NCBI RefSeq assembly: GCF_000325745.1
Contig: NC_019907.1
Span: 950,001 to 1,014,000, forward strand
DNA from: Liberibacter crescens BT-1
GTDB lineage: Bacteria; Pseudomonadota; Alphaproteobacteria; Rhizobiales; Rhizobiaceae
DNA length: 64,000 bases
Direction of reading: 5' to 3'
Shown: in pieces, positions 9,556 to 18,462 of the stretch
Position numbering within the stretch: position 1 is the first letter of the stretch
Layout: every line of letters starts with the position of its first letter
The notes under the pieces: model-generated
What the model was told of the DNA's origin: nothing
Database searches by the model: none
Seen by the model: the letters and a program-made list of their open reading frames with translations, nothing else
Made by a program: the position numbers and the translations under genes

Positions 9556-10749
9556 ATGTGTGAAAAGATAATCCGTAAAGCGCATTATAATCCTTCCATA
9601 GCTATTGTCGGTGCTGGTATAGCAGGGTTAACATTGGCGTTGTCCTTATGTCGTTACGGAATAAAAAGCGATATTTTTGAACAGAGCGACCAATTCATGG
9701 AGGCAGGAGCAGGACTGCAGATTTCACCAAATGCCTCATACTTACTCAAGAAAATAGGTGTTCTTAGCGAGTTGGAATCTTTGTGGTTTGAACCAAGTGC
9801 TATTCGCCTGCTATCTGGAATCACCATGAAAGAGCTTAATAATATTCCTTGTGGAAGCCATGCACGAAACCAATGGGGTGCTCCTTATGCTGTTCTGCAT
9901 CGAACAACTCTCCGAAAAACACTTCTTTCTATTTTAGAAAGAAATCCTCTGGTAAATTTACATCTTAATACACGTATATCTGAAAAACCGTTTACAGATA
10001 TTATCAATATTATAGGTCGACAACCTGATCTTTTAGTAGGCGCAGATGGGTTATGGTCAAAAATACGAACATGTATAGAAAATCGCTCAGCTCTTTTTTC
10101 AGGGAATGTTGCTCTGCGTTTTCTTGTTTCCACGCATAAGGCTCCTAATTTCATTGATCATCAATCGATAAATGCTTTTCTAGGACCTAACGCTCATTTA
10201 GTGATATATCCTCTCCCTGAAATCTCTTCAATCAATATCGTCGTTATTACTTCATGTCCTGAGAATATGATTCAAGAAACTTATGGACATATTGCCCAGC
10301 CTTCAGAACATACCTTATTTATGAACTCTCTGAGTTCTTGGAACCAAAAACTTAAACATTTGGTATTAAAAGCAGAAAACCCTTTCTTCTGGCCTTTATT
10401 TCAATGTCACTGTGATCATTGGCACAATGGCCGTGACACTGTTCTCATCGGAGATGCCGCCCATGCGATGCTTCCTTTTGCGGCACAAGGAGCCAACATG
10501 GCAATTGAAGATGCCTACATACTCGCAGCATTCCTTGCTCAGAAACCAATTTCTGAAGCCATCATTTCTTATCAAGAAAATCGTAAAACACGAATACATA
10601 AAGTTTATAATCGTATAAATTTTAATCGCTTTATTTTTCATCTAAAGGGACCGAATCAGCTTTTCAGAAATATTGCCTTGAAAATTATACCTCCTGCACA
10701 ACTTTCCAAAAATTTGAACTGGCTCTATGGCTACAAGAGTATTATCTAA
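9556..10749 (+). CDS. FAD-dependent monooxygenase (salicylate/UbiH-type hydroxylase fold)
   Basis: 397 residues. The N-terminal dinucleotide-binding motif IVGAGIAGLTLALSL is near residue 15, the LLVGADGLWSKIR motif is mid-protein (DG fingerprint), and GDAAHAMLPFAAQGANMAIED is the C-terminal FAD ribose-binding motif. These define group A flavoprotein aromatic hydroxylases. Substrate cannot be told from sequence: related proteins include salicylate and 3-hydroxybenzoate hydroxylases and UbiH/COQ6-type enzymes. It probably shares a transcript with the upstream zinc-finger gene. Confidence 0.85.
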   Translation: MCEKIIRKAHYNPSIAIVGAGIAGLTLALSLCRYGIKSDIFEQSDQFMEAGAGLQISPNASYLLKKIGVLSELESLWFEPSAIRLLSGITMKELNNIPCGSHARNQWGAPYAVLHRTTLRKTLLSILERNPLVNLHLNTRISEKPFTDIINIIGRQPDLLVGADGLWSKIRTCIENRSALFSGNVALRFLVSTHKAPNFIDHQSINAFLGPNAHLVIYPLPEISSINIVVITSCPENMIQETYGHIAQPSEHTLFMNSLSSWNQKLKHLVLKAENPFFWPLFQCHCDHWHNGRDTVLIGDAAHAMLPFAAQGANMAIEDAYILAAFLAQKPISEAIISYQENRKTRIHKVYNRINFNRFIFHLKGPNQLFRNIALKIIPPAQLSKNLNWLYGYKSII

Positions 10750-11130
10750 AGGGAGGCAATTAATATGTTTCCTGGATGATGATAGACTATATTATAGACA
10801 AACACCTCTTCAGGTGTTATATAAACCCTTTAGCATAAGTTAAAGACTATCGAGTCCTTTATTCTGAATAAAATGATTGAACATGAAGTTCAATATTAAC
10901 TGATCTCAAACGCAGAAGTAAAAAATCAATATATCACCTGGCGGCATATATTTATAATATAATAGCTGTTAATTATGTAAGTTTTAACAAGAAAAACTTG
11001 ACCATTGCGATTTTTTGGCTTGTTATATCTATTAAGAAGAATCCATAAAATTCTAACAAGTATGATATTAAAAAATGCACTATGGCATTAGAGAGAGTTG
11101 TATAACAAAGTATCTCAGAAAGGGTAGATT
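10750..11130 (+). promoter_or_regulatory. aapJ upstream region with a candidate sigma-70 promoter
   Basis: 380 bp without a gene. A perfect short inverted repeat (AACACCT-CTTC-AGGTGTT, 10801-10818) follows the monooxygenase stop, but it has no T-run, so it is only a weak terminator candidate. A promoter-like pair TTGACC (10998-11003) and TGTTAT/TTATAT (11021-11028) lies about 100 bp before aapJ, whose RBS is AGAAAGGG. The promoter call is by eye only. Confidence 0.35.
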
Positions 11131-12159
11131 ATGTTTAAAAAAATTTTATTAGCTATTATCAGTATTTCTATTACTGGCTTTAGCTCTTACAATACATTAG
11201 CCGCTACACTGTTAGATAATATTAAAGAGAGAGGGCATATCAAATGCGGCATTAATTCAGGTGTTGCCGGTTTTTCTCAGCCTGACTCAAACGGAAATTG
11301 GCAAGGTTTTGATGTTGATTTTTGCAAAGCTATTGCTTCTGCAATTTTTAATGATCCTTCTAAGGTAAAATATACTGCTCTCAGTGCCAAGGAACGTTTT
11401 ACAGCATTACAATCTGGACAAATAGATGTGTTAAGCCGCAATACAACCTGGACATTAAGCCGCGATACCTCTCTTGGCTTTAACTTTCGTCCTATCACAT
11501 ATTATGATGGACAAAGTTTTATGACTCATAAAAATTTAAATGTTAAATCTATTACTGATTTATCTGGTGCCTCAATATGTGTACAAGCAGGAACAACTAC
11601 TGAGATGAATATGTCGGACTATTTTCGATCTCATAATTTGAAATATAATCCGACAGTCTTTGAAAAAGTAGAAGAAGTAAATGCTGCTTATGACTCTGGA
11701 CGTTGTGATGCCTATACAGCAGATAAGTCTGCATTGTATACATTTCGACTTACTCTTAAGAATCCTGATGAGCATGTGATACTTAACGAAACAATTTCTA
11801 AGGAACCTCTCGGTCCTTTGGTTCGTCACGGGGATGATCAATGGTTTGATATTGTTTCATGGGTACATTATGCTATGATTAATGCAGAAGATTTTGGCAT
11901 AACAAAAGCGAATGTTGACCAAATGCGTAATTCTGATAATCCAGATATACGACGTTTTCTTGGGAATGAAGCGAATAGCACTCTTGGAGCAGGCCTTGGA
12001 TTAACAGAGGATTGGGCTTACAACATTATTAAAAACATGGGAAATTATGGTGAAGTTTTTGATCATAATATTGGATCTGGTTCTAATCTTAAAATTCCAC
12101 GTGGTCTTAATAAATTATGGAATAAAGGGGGTATTCAATATGCTCCTCCTGTTCGTTAA
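11131..12159 (+). CDS. aapJ: AapJ, general L-amino-acid ABC transporter periplasmic binding protein
   Basis: 342 residues. A signal peptide is visible (MFKKILLAIISISITGF, cleavage probably after the TLA-A region near residue 25). The mature protein starts LLDNIKERGHIKCGINSG, followed by WQGFDVDFCKAIASAIF and ALSAKERFTALQSGQIDVLSRNTTWT, typical of AapJ/BztA amino-acid receptors (SBP family 3). It delivers amino acids to AapQ-AapM. It is first in the aapJQMP cluster, with a stable stem-loop after it that probably raises its expression over the permease genes. Confidence 0.93.
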   Translation: MFKKILLAIISISITGFSSYNTLAATLLDNIKERGHIKCGINSGVAGFSQPDSNGNWQGFDVDFCKAIASAIFNDPSKVKYTALSAKERFTALQSGQIDVLSRNTTWTLSRDTSLGFNFRPITYYDGQSFMTHKNLNVKSITDLSGASICVQAGTTTEMNMSDYFRSHNLKYNPTVFEKVEEVNAAYDSGRCDAYTADKSALYTFRLTLKNPDEHVILNETISKEPLGPLVRHGDDQWFDIVSWVHYAMINAEDFGITKANVDQMRNSDNPDIRRFLGNEANSTLGAGLGLTEDWAYNIIKNMGNYGEVFDHNIGSGSNLKIPRGLNKLWNKGGIQYAPPVR

Positions 12160-12213
12160 GCACAACGATATTATGTTTTAAAATTCAATCAATATTAAGA
12201 GTTATTATTAAAA

Positions 12214-12248
12214 TGGAGCCAATATTCTTTATAAGATGATTGGCTCCA
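12214..12248 (+). promoter_or_regulatory. Stem-loop between aapJ and aapQ
   Basis: A perfect 10-bp inverted repeat, TGGAGCCAAT (12214-12223) and ATTGGCTCCA (12239-12248), with a 15-nt loop lies in the 148-bp gap. There is no T-run after it, so it looks less like a full terminator than like the mRNA-stabilising or partially terminating hairpins common after binding-protein genes in ABC operons. Confidence 0.6.
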
Positions 12249-12307
12249 AAGACAGCTTGTTAATAAAGAAAAATACTTCTTTGCTTAGCTAAAAGAAAGG
12301 ATAGAGT

Positions 12308-13501
12308 GTGATTCGAAAAAGTCAAAATGACGTCAGTAATTATCAAAGAACCTCATGGTTTTTTTATAATTCTCATATCCGCAGTGCGTTTTTTCAAATC
12401 ATTACTCTATTATTAGTCGTTGGCTTGATCATATGGATTTCCAAAAATGTTTACGTTAATCTTTTAAGGATAAACATTGCTTCCGGATTTGGTTTTTTAA
12501 AAAATCGTTCTGGCTTTGATATAGATCAAACTCTTATCCCTTATACAAGCAATTCTTCTTATTTTAGAGCTTTAGTTGTCGGTTTTCTTAATACTCTTAC
12601 AGTAACGGCTATAAGCATTATTCCTGCAACGCTGATAGGATTGTTTGTTGGTATTGGACGTTTATCTTCTAATAAGCTTGTTTCGTGGATTTGTAGAATT
12701 TATGTAGAAATATTTCGCAATATTCCACCCTTATTGGTTATATTTTTTTGTTACAAGTGCATTTTAAGTGTTTTGCCTAACCCTCGCTCTTCAATTATAT
12801 TGCCACTCCATATTTATATCAATAATCGTGGTATTTCTTTCCCAAAACCAATTCTTTATGCTGGCTTTGAAACTATTACACTTAGTATTTTAGCTGGCTT
12901 ACTTATGAGCTTCTTTATAGTAAAATTTTCTCAGAAGTATCATGACAAAACAGGGAAAAATATACCTTCTTTCTATATCTCTATGTTATTTATAATTGCA
13001 TTACCAATAGGAACGTTTATTTTTATAGGATGCCCAATCGATTTTGACTTTCCAAGAGTGACTCGTTTTAATTTAACAGGAGGGCTTTCTGTTGGGCCAG
13101 AATTTATTTCTCTTAATTTTGCATTGTCTTTTTATACAGCTTCTTTTATATCGGAGATATTTCGCTCTGGAATTGTTTCTATTTCAAAAGGACAATTAGA
13201 AGCAGCAATATCTCTTGGGCTTCGTCAATCTCAAATAAACCGTTTTATTTTAATACCTCAAGCAATAAAAGTTATTATTCCTCCTCTTACCAGTCAATAT
13301 CTGAATCTCCTGAAAAATTCGTCTTTAGCAGTTGCAATTGGTTTTGCAGATCTTGTATCAGTTGGTGGAACCATTCTTAATCAAACAGGACAAGCTATTG
13401 AAATTGTTGCTATATGGATATCTGTTTATTTATCTCTTTCGATTATGATATCTTTATTCATGAACTGGTTTAATAAAAAAGTTGCTTTAGTGGAGAAATA
13501 A
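12308..13501 (+). CDS. aapQ: AapQ, amino-acid ABC transporter permease
   Basis: 397-residue inner-membrane protein with about eight hydrophobic segments. GFLNTLTVTAISIIPATLIG opens the His/Glu/Gln/Arg/opine-type permease domain, and SKGQLEAAISLGLRQSQINRFILIPQA is the EAA loop that contacts the ATPase. The long insertion between the first TM and the permease core is typical for AapQ/BztB. Start is GTG 12308 with AAAGGA six to seven bases upstream. Its stop TAA is directly followed by the aapM ATG, so the two are translationally close. Confidence 0.92.
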   Translation: MIRKSQNDVSNYQRTSWFFYNSHIRSAFFQIITLLLVVGLIIWISKNVYVNLLRINIASGFGFLKNRSGFDIDQTLIPYTSNSSYFRALVVGFLNTLTVTAISIIPATLIGLFVGIGRLSSNKLVSWICRIYVEIFRNIPPLLVIFFCYKCILSVLPNPRSSIILPLHIYINNRGISFPKPILYAGFETITLSILAGLLMSFFIVKFSQKYHDKTGKNIPSFYISMLFIIALPIGTFIFIGCPIDFDFPRVTRFNLTGGLSVGPEFISLNFALSFYTASFISEIFRSGIVSISKGQLEAAISLGLRQSQINRFILIPQAIKVIIPPLTSQYLNLLKNSSLAVAIGFADLVSVGGTILNQTGQAIEIVAIWISVYLSLSIMISLFMNWFNKKVALVEK

Positions 13502-14650
13502 ATGACCTCTTCTTATCCCTTTATACGAAAAGAATTATTACCAGAGGCGGTTGCTCCTAAAAATCATCGTGGTGTATTAGGTTGGATACGTTTAAGCTTT
13601 TTTTCAACTCCTAAGGACTCATTATTAACAATTTTATCCCTTATTATATTATATTTTATATTACCAGAAATAATACATTGGTTATTCATAGATGCTGTAT
13701 GGACAGGAACAGATCGATCTGTCTGCGCGACCACAATACAAGGAGGAATTCAGAAAGAAAATTGGAGTGGCGCTTGCTGGGCTTTCATAAGTGATCGTTA
13801 TCAACAATTTATGTTTGGACGCTATCCTGTCGAGGAGCGCTGGCGGCCTCTAGTTGTTGCAGGATTATTTATATTGTTGACAACCCCTCTCCTCATTCCT
13901 TCTGTACCTCACAAAATATTCAATGGTTTCTTATTAATCAGTGTATTCCCAATAATATCCTTCTTTCTCCTTTATGGTGGCTTCTATCTTAGTATCGTTG
14001 AAACTCAGCTCTGGGGTGGATTAATGGTAACATTGATTATTTCTTGTTTTGGTATCGTTTTTTCCCTACCTATCGGTATTTTACTGGCATTAGGACGTAT
14101 TTCAAAAATGCCTGTTATACGTATGCTCTGTATTACTTTTATTGAATTAATCAGAGGTATTCCTCTCGTAACTGTCCTTTTCATGGCCAGTGTTATGTTA
14201 CCTCTTTTTTTGCCACAGGGTTGGACAGTTGACAAATTATTACGTGCTTTAATTGGTGTATGTATGTTTGCTTCAGCCTATATCGCTGAAGTTATACGTG
14301 GTGGACTTCAAAGTATTCCTAAAGGTCAATATGAAGCAGCTGACTCTATTGGATTAAGTTACTTTAATAAAATGCGCTTTGTTATTATGCCACAGGCAAT
14401 AAGATGTGTTATACCTGGGATTGTAAATACTTTCATTGGTTTGTTTAAAGACAGCTCATTAGTATCCATTATCAGCATGTTTGATCTATTAGGAATTGTA
14501 AGAATTAATTTTAGTGATCCAAAATGGGCAACTCCAGTAACATCTACTACAGGTTTAATTTTTGCTGGATTTATATTCTGGATTTTTTGTTTTAGTATGT
14601 CTGTTTATTCAAACTTCATAGAAAAATGTTTAAATACTACAAGAAAATAA
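13502..14650 (+). CDS. aapM: AapM, amino-acid ABC transporter permease
   Basis: 382-residue inner-membrane permease, partner of Aap[22 protein letters not shown] begins the permease domain; [21 protein letters not shown] and [27 protein letters not shown] (EAA loop) follow. The region with [20 protein letters not shown] before the core is characteristic of AapM/BztC. ATG 13502 abuts the aapQ stop. AapJQMP imports a broad range of L-amino acids in Rhizobium, which is established for the family and not shown here. Confidence 0.93.
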   Translation: MTSSYPFIRKELLPEAVAPKNHRGVLGWIRLSFFSTPKDSLLTILSLIILYFILPEIIHWLFIDAVWTGTDRSVCATTIQGGIQKENWSGACWAFISDRYQQFMFGRYPVEERWRPLVVAGLFILLTTPLLIPSVPHKIFNGFLLISVFPIISFFLLYGGFYLSIVETQLWGGLMVTLIISCFGIVFSLPIGILLALGRISKMPVIRMLCITFIELIRGIPLVTVLFMASVMLPLFLPQGWTVDKLLRALIGVCMFASAYIAEVIRGGLQSIPKGQYEAADSIGLSYFNKMRFVIMPQAIRCVIPGIVNTFIGLFKDSSLVSIISMFDLLGIVRINFSDPKWATPVTSTTGLIFAGFIFWIFCFSMSVYSNFIEKCLNTTRK

Positions 14651-14668
14651 TCAAGGATATTTTTATAT

Positions 14669-15448
14669 ATGGAAAAAACAAACGATATTATCACTGATAT
14701 AGATAAGCATAAAAAAAACTATGTTGTTGAAATGAATTCAATAAATAAATGGTATGGGGATTTTCATGTTCTACGTGATATTAATCTAAAAATTTTAAAG
14801 AGTGAGCGCGTTGTTATAGCAGGTCCTTCAGGATCAGGAAAATCAACTTTGATTCGCTGTATCAATCGACTAGAAAAATATCAAACAGGATATATAATTG
14901 TTGACAATACAAACCTCGAAGATAATCTCAAATCTATTGAGAGGATACGTCGTGATGTTGGAATGGTTTTTCAACACTTTAATTTATTCCCACATCTCAC
15001 TATTTTCGAAAATTGCACTCTTGCTCCTATCTGGGTTCGTAAGCTATCTAAAAAAGAAGCAGAGGATATTGCTAACTATTACCTTAATAAAGTTAAAATT
15101 ATTGATCAAGCACATAAATATCCTGGACAATTATCAGGAGGTCAACGACAACGTGTCGCTATTGCACGGGCTCTGTGCATGGCTCCTAAGATAATGTTAT
15201 TTGATGAACCTACTTCTGCGCTGGACCCAGAAATGATTAAAGAAGTTCTTGATACAATCATCTCTCTTGTTGAAGACGGCATGACCATGATCTGCGTAAC
15301 CCATGAAATGGGTTTTGCGCGTCAAGTTGCTAATCGGATTGTATTTATGGATCAAGGACAAATTGTTGAACACAATTCACCTGAAGAATTCTTCAATAAC
15401 CCACAACATGAACGAAGTAAACTTTTCTTAAGCCAGATTATTAATTAA
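14669..15448 (+). CDS. aapP: AapP, amino-acid ABC transporter ATP-binding protein
   Basis: 259 residues. Walker A is GPSGSGKSTLIRC, the Q-loop region VFQHFNLFPHLT, the signature LSGGQRQRVAIARAL, Walker B MLFDEPTSALDPEM, and the switch histidine is in VTHEMGFARQ. This is the polar amino-acid uptake (PAAT) ATPase class. It lies 18 bp after aapM and ends the aapJQMP cluster. The short N-terminal extension before YVVEMNSINKWYGDF is common for AapP. Confidence 0.94.
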   Translation: MEKTNDIITDIDKHKKNYVVEMNSINKWYGDFHVLRDINLKILKSERVVIAGPSGSGKSTLIRCINRLEKYQTGYIIVDNTNLEDNLKSIERIRRDVGMVFQHFNLFPHLTIFENCTLAPIWVRKLSKKEAEDIANYYLNKVKIIDQAHKYPGQLSGGQRQRVAIARALCMAPKIMLFDEPTSALDPEMIKEVLDTIISLVEDGMTMICVTHEMGFARQVANRIVFMDQGQIVEHNSPEEFFNNPQHERSKLFLSQIIN

Positions 15449-15594
15449 TTACTTATAAAAATATCATTTAATTCTGAAATCTCATAAACATGTTGCTAAA
15501 AATTTGTATGTTCGATGTCCTGAAAGCTTGATTTCTTTAAAAAATCATTTAACTATTGTAATAGTTGACAGTTAATGTTTTTTCCAAAAATTTT

Positions 15595-15671
<77 letters not shown>

Positions 15672-15761
15672 TTTTTCAAGAGAGCTTTTATAGAGTGTAA
15701 AGCTTCTCATGTTAGAAGCTGTATTATATTAATAGATATATATAAAAATAAGGCACTGGAA

Positions 15762-16067
15762 ATGTTGGCAAAAATTTATCGTCAAGAAAAAACAGCTATG
15801 CAATCAGGAAAGGCTCGAATAAATTCATGGGTGTTGGAGTTTGAAAAGAAGATACCTCCTAAAATTAATCCTTTCATGGGCTATATTTCTTCCAAGGATG
15901 CTTATCAGCAGGTCAAGTTATTATTTAACAGTTGTGAACAGGCAGAAAATTATGCTCGTGCCCAAGGGATTAACTATTTTATAGTACCAACACAAGAATC
16001 AATGCCTCAACGTATTTCATATCAGGAGAATTTTTCTTATAACCGTATTGAGCCTTGGACACATTAA
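15762..16067 (+). CDS. ETC complex I subunit, NDUFS4-like accessory protein
   Basis: 101 residues. Begins MLAKIYRQEKTAMQSGKARIN with WVLEFE, and contains the FxSxxDAYQQVKLLFNSCEQAENYARAQGI block and the C-terminal YNRIEPWTH. This matches the ETC_C1_NDUFA4/NDUFS4 family, the supernumerary NADH:quinone oxidoreductase subunit retained in alphaproteobacteria. It is flanked by tRNA-Pro and tRNA-Arg, an arrangement I know from related genomes. No signal peptide. Confidence 0.88.
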   Translation: MLAKIYRQEKTAMQSGKARINSWVLEFEKKIPPKINPFMGYISSKDAYQQVKLLFNSCEQAENYARAQGINYFIVPTQESMPQRISYQENFSYNRIEPWTH

Positions 16068-16092
16068 TAGCTGAAATCTATATAGGTTTTAT

Positions 16093-16169
16093 GGCCCCTT
16101 AGCTCAGCTGGATAGAGCATCTGCCTTCTAAGCAGGTTGTCGTAGGTTCGAATCCTGCAGGGGTCGCCA
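16093..16169 (+). tRNA. tRNA-Arg (anticodon UCU), prophage attachment gene
   Basis: 77 nt with encoded CCA. Acceptor GGCCCCT pairs with AGGGGTC (one G-U), the anticodon loop CTTCTAA gives TCT, and the T arm is TAGGTTCGAATCCTG. The 3' end and following bases are repeated imperfectly at 29704-29743, which identifies this tRNA as the integration site of the prophage to its right. The tRNA itself appears intact. Confidence 0.95.
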
Positions 16170-16190
16170 CTTATTTTTTATATCCTTAAT
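16151..16190 (+). repeat. attL, left prophage attachment repeat
   Basis: The 40 bases starting in the T arm of tRNA-Arg match 29704-29743 at 36 of 40 positions. The longest identical blocks are CTGCAGGGGTCG and TTTATATCCTT. Differences at positions 4, 17, 25 and 38 of the repeat suggest an old integration. Confidence 0.85.
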
Positions 16191-16215
16191 TTTCAAGGCT
16201 TTCATCGCCTGTTTA

Positions 16216-16224
16216 GTCGCACCT
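16216..16224 (+). repeat. Candidate integrase arm site GTCGCACCT, left end
   Basis: GTCGCACCT occurs 26 bp inside attL. The same nonamer is found 34 bp inside attR (29662-29670) and inverted at 29610-29618. Placement near both ends resembles arm-type binding sites of tyrosine integrases. Inferred from position and repetition only. Confidence 0.4.
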
Positions 16225-16264
16225 AACAAAGGTAAGACTTTTTATTTTCCTCTAGTAAGCTATT

Positions 16265-17098
16265 TCATGATAGAACATTATAGATTACCCACACCTCGAA
16301 AATGATGTTCGGATCCAAAAAGCATATATAAGGTATATAGAAGTGACCTTTTTCACCAACATTATCTCCCCAGGAATTTCGGATTTTAAACAATTGCGTC
16401 TCATCATCATAGCCTGTGACTACAACTGCATGATTTGTTCTCGTCGTGTCCGTAACCAAAGGTACTGGCATAACAACAAGAGGTGTTCCATTCTCTCCCG
16501 CAAACCAGCTTTCAAAAATGGCAAAGCCGATGACAAATACATGACCAGCAGCAAGGCAGGCCTTCAGCTGACTGAGTTGAAGGGGCAATCGTTCATATCG
16601 GGCAATCCGATAAGCAAGAGCATGCTGATACGCTGTTTCTGGTGGTTTGGTGACTGCTTTAGAGTCAGCAGGGAAAAGTCCTGTGGTTTTATCACCGTAC
16701 GTATAATCATAAGTCCACTCACTCTCAGGACAAACACCCTGTTTATATAAAGTTAGGATACCATCACGAAGTGTCACTATACCAGAATCATAGCTGATCC
16801 TATTTTCAAGGCTACGTTCATTGTAGTAGATAAACAACCGTGAAGGTATAAAATCTTTTTTTGCCCAATGTTTCATACGATCATATTGAATCGCCGCTGC
16901 AAAAGCATTCGCCGTACAAGAATTGAGCTCCCCCTGATCGTAGACAGGAAAAGCAGGAGTGTTATCCACTTTTGGCGGTAGTAGATCCATTGAAATAGAT
17001 GAAGGGGAAGAATAATAAAAATCCCGACTATCATAAATACTAGGCTGCAATCCCGTACTATATTTTGGCAATTCTGCTCCATATTTTTCTATAGACAT
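16265..17098 (-). CDS. Papain-like C1 family cysteine protease, prophage-borne
   Basis: 277 residues. Catalytic elements of family C1 are all present: DQGELNSCTANAFAAA (oxyanion Gln and nucleophile Cys, near residue 60), TNHAVVVTGYDD (His) and IRNSWGDNVGEKGHFYIPY (Asn). No signal peptide and no prodomain. The strong RBS AAGGAGA precedes ATG 17098. It is the last gene of the leftward lysis operon, after the spanin-like gene, next to attL. The role is unknown: it could be lysogenic-conversion cargo or aid lysis. The family fits well; the phage context is unusual. Confidence 0.85.
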   Translation of the reverse strand: MSIEKYGAELPKYSTGLQPSIYDSRDFYYSSPSSISMDLLPPKVDNTPAFPVYDQGELNSCTANAFAAAIQYDRMKHWAKKDFIPSRLFIYYNERSLENRISYDSGIVTLRDGILTLYKQGVCPESEWTYDYTYGDKTTGLFPADSKAVTKPPETAYQHALAYRIARYERLPLQLSQLKACLAAGHVFVIGFAIFESWFAGENGTPLVVMPVPLVTDTTRTNHAVVVTGYDDETQLFKIRNSWGDNVGEKGHFYIPYICFLDPNIIFEVWVIYNVLS

Positions 17099-17162
17099 TT
17101 AGTCTCTCCTTATTAAATTGAATGTTAACTATTTTTTTCTTATTTTGGCTTTTCCCAGCACC

Positions 17163-17473
17163 CTAGTGATGCTCCATATCGGTCATGATTGAGGATCTGG
17201 CTGCCAGCCTGTCAGAATTTTTTTCATTTCCTGTTATTGGTTTCCACCCTGTGCATATCGCTTTCCTTGTCGCCAAAGCATCCTTCATTACGCACTCGTC
17301 AAGAGCATGGGAAGAACTAATACCACGATCAATATCATCTCTTTTTTATTGAGTACCCTTTCTGATTCCTTTCTGTCTGCTTCCTGTGCTGATGCCTTCC
17401 CCTTTCTATGCCCTGCAGCAAATGCCGAGAAAAGTGCCAGAATGACTCCCAAAATCGCATAGACTAAAGTCAT
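17163..17473 (-). pseudogene. Small membrane protein, possible Rz-like spanin, frameshifted
   Basis: As read, a 61-residue frame (17473 to 17288) begins MTLVYAILGVILALFSAFAAG (one membrane segment), followed by a charged stretch, and ends in an odd hydrophobic tail. Adding one base in the T6 run at 17342-17347 replaces that tail with a charged, helical-looking C-terminus (KKRDDIDRGISSSHALDEC onward), ending at 17163 after 104 codons in total. N-terminal anchor plus charged helix next to an endolysin is the usual form of an inner-membrane spanin. ATG overlaps the endolysin stop by 4 bp. Confidence 0.5.
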
Positions 17474-18162
17474 GATGTTTTCCCCTCATCCTTGCCACTG
17501 TGTAGCCCCTGATCTGTCATAAACCGCAAAAGAACGCTGACCACAGGGAGAACAAAAGCGATAACCTTAAACAGATGATCACCCAAAAGACCGTCAAGGC
17601 GGTCAATATTGCTTGCCGCTGTACATAAAACAAGAGCAACAAGATTGATCCATATGGTCTTGCTCCTGTACCAGGCTTTCTTACGCTGCTTCATGATACT
17701 TCCCAGAAACATAAGCCTCTCCTCTTTCCTGCGCTTCATTAATCCGACAACAGGAACAAGTTTTCCGTTCCTGTGATCATTGCCCCAGCGCAGAAACTGT
17801 TCCGCTGCAGCTTCATACTGACCTTCATTGACAAGATGCAAAAGTGTAGAGCCATAAAAAGCAGGACAACCAAGATTGTAGACAAAGCTCACCAGGGCAT
17901 CAAACTGGCTTTGCGTGAGAAAAACCGTAACATGGCTGTTCACTGCTGCTTCTGCCTCGCGAAGTTCCTTTTTAAGAAACTCTTCCGCCTGCTCTCGGGT
18001 CATCGTGATAAAATGCTCTCCTGGCTTTATCAGATGACCATAGCCAATGGTTGGAAGACCTGCAGTGTCCTTGTAGACATGCGCATCAAAGCCTTCCTTC
18101 TCCTTGATAAAATCAATGCCCTGCTGTGATGTTTTAAAATTGTTTTTGCTGTTTCCAGACAT
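17470..18162 (-). CDS. Phage endolysin (GH24 lysozyme) with C-terminal membrane domain
   Basis: 230 residues from ATG 18162, chosen because GAGGGAAAG lies just upstream; the frame is open to 18216. Residues about 10-150 form a phage-type lysozyme: the catalytic Glu in IKEKEGFDAHVYKDTAGLPTIGYGH with the Asp and Thr of the E-x8-D-x5-T triad, then LTQSQFDALVSFVYNLG. Residues about 165-220 contain two hydrophobic segments (INLVALVLCTAASNI and FKVIAFVLPVVSVLLRFM). In other phages this second part is a separate small membrane protein, so the gene looks like a fusion. It cleaves peptidoglycan glycan strands during lysis. Confidence 0.85.
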   Translation of the reverse strand: MSGNSKNNFKTSQQGIDFIKEKEGFDAHVYKDTAGLPTIGYGHLIKPGEHFITMTREQAEEFLKKELREAEAAVNSHVTVFLTQSQFDALVSFVYNLGCPAFYGSTLLHLVNEGQYEAAAEQFLRWGNDHRNGKLVPVVGLMKRRKEERLMFLGSIMKQRKKAWYRSKTIWINLVALVLCTAASNIDRLDGLLGDHLFKVIAFVLPVVSVLLRFMTDQGLHSGKDEGKTS

Positions 18163-18244
18163 AATTTCTTTCCCTCTCCCAATAAGTGTGGTATAAAAAT
18201 TATGAACCTTACGCAAATAAGCCGATCCGTGAACGCGGGTCGGT

Positions 18245-18404
18245 TTACTGTTTCCAGTGTGGAAACTGTTTTATAACGGCGAAGATGGCCGCAAAGATTG
18301 CAGCAAGACCTCCAGTAAACTTTATAAAGATCAGGCTGCTTATGCAGACAATCAAGACGCTCCTGCTCAAGTTTCGCAGGGAAAAAAGGATTATCGTTCC
18401 AGTT
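18245..18404 (-). pseudogene. Overlapping phage relics: terminase-like scrap and membrane peptide tail
   Basis: Two frames look protein-like here. At 18312-18404 the minus strand reads NWNDNPFFPAKLEQERLDCL, which resembles the conserved region of PBSX-type terminase large subunits. In another frame, ending with a stop at 18245, it reads GGLAAIFAAIFAVIKQFPHW, a membrane segment that may be a holin tail. Neither has a start and full domain. I read this as a deletion junction where structural genes were lost. Confidence 0.35.
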
Positions 18405-18462
18405 CGCCCTTTAGGATTTCCTGACGTCCTTTTTTGAATGAAATGATCATTTAATCGTCTTT

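Noticed and set aside
10801-10818. Terminator after the FAD monooxygenase
   Set aside because: The 7-bp stem is perfect, but there is no following T-run; kept only as a note in the gap entry.
17773-18129. Plus-strand 118-codon frame
   Set aside because: Antisense to the endolysin gene and with no protein-like features.
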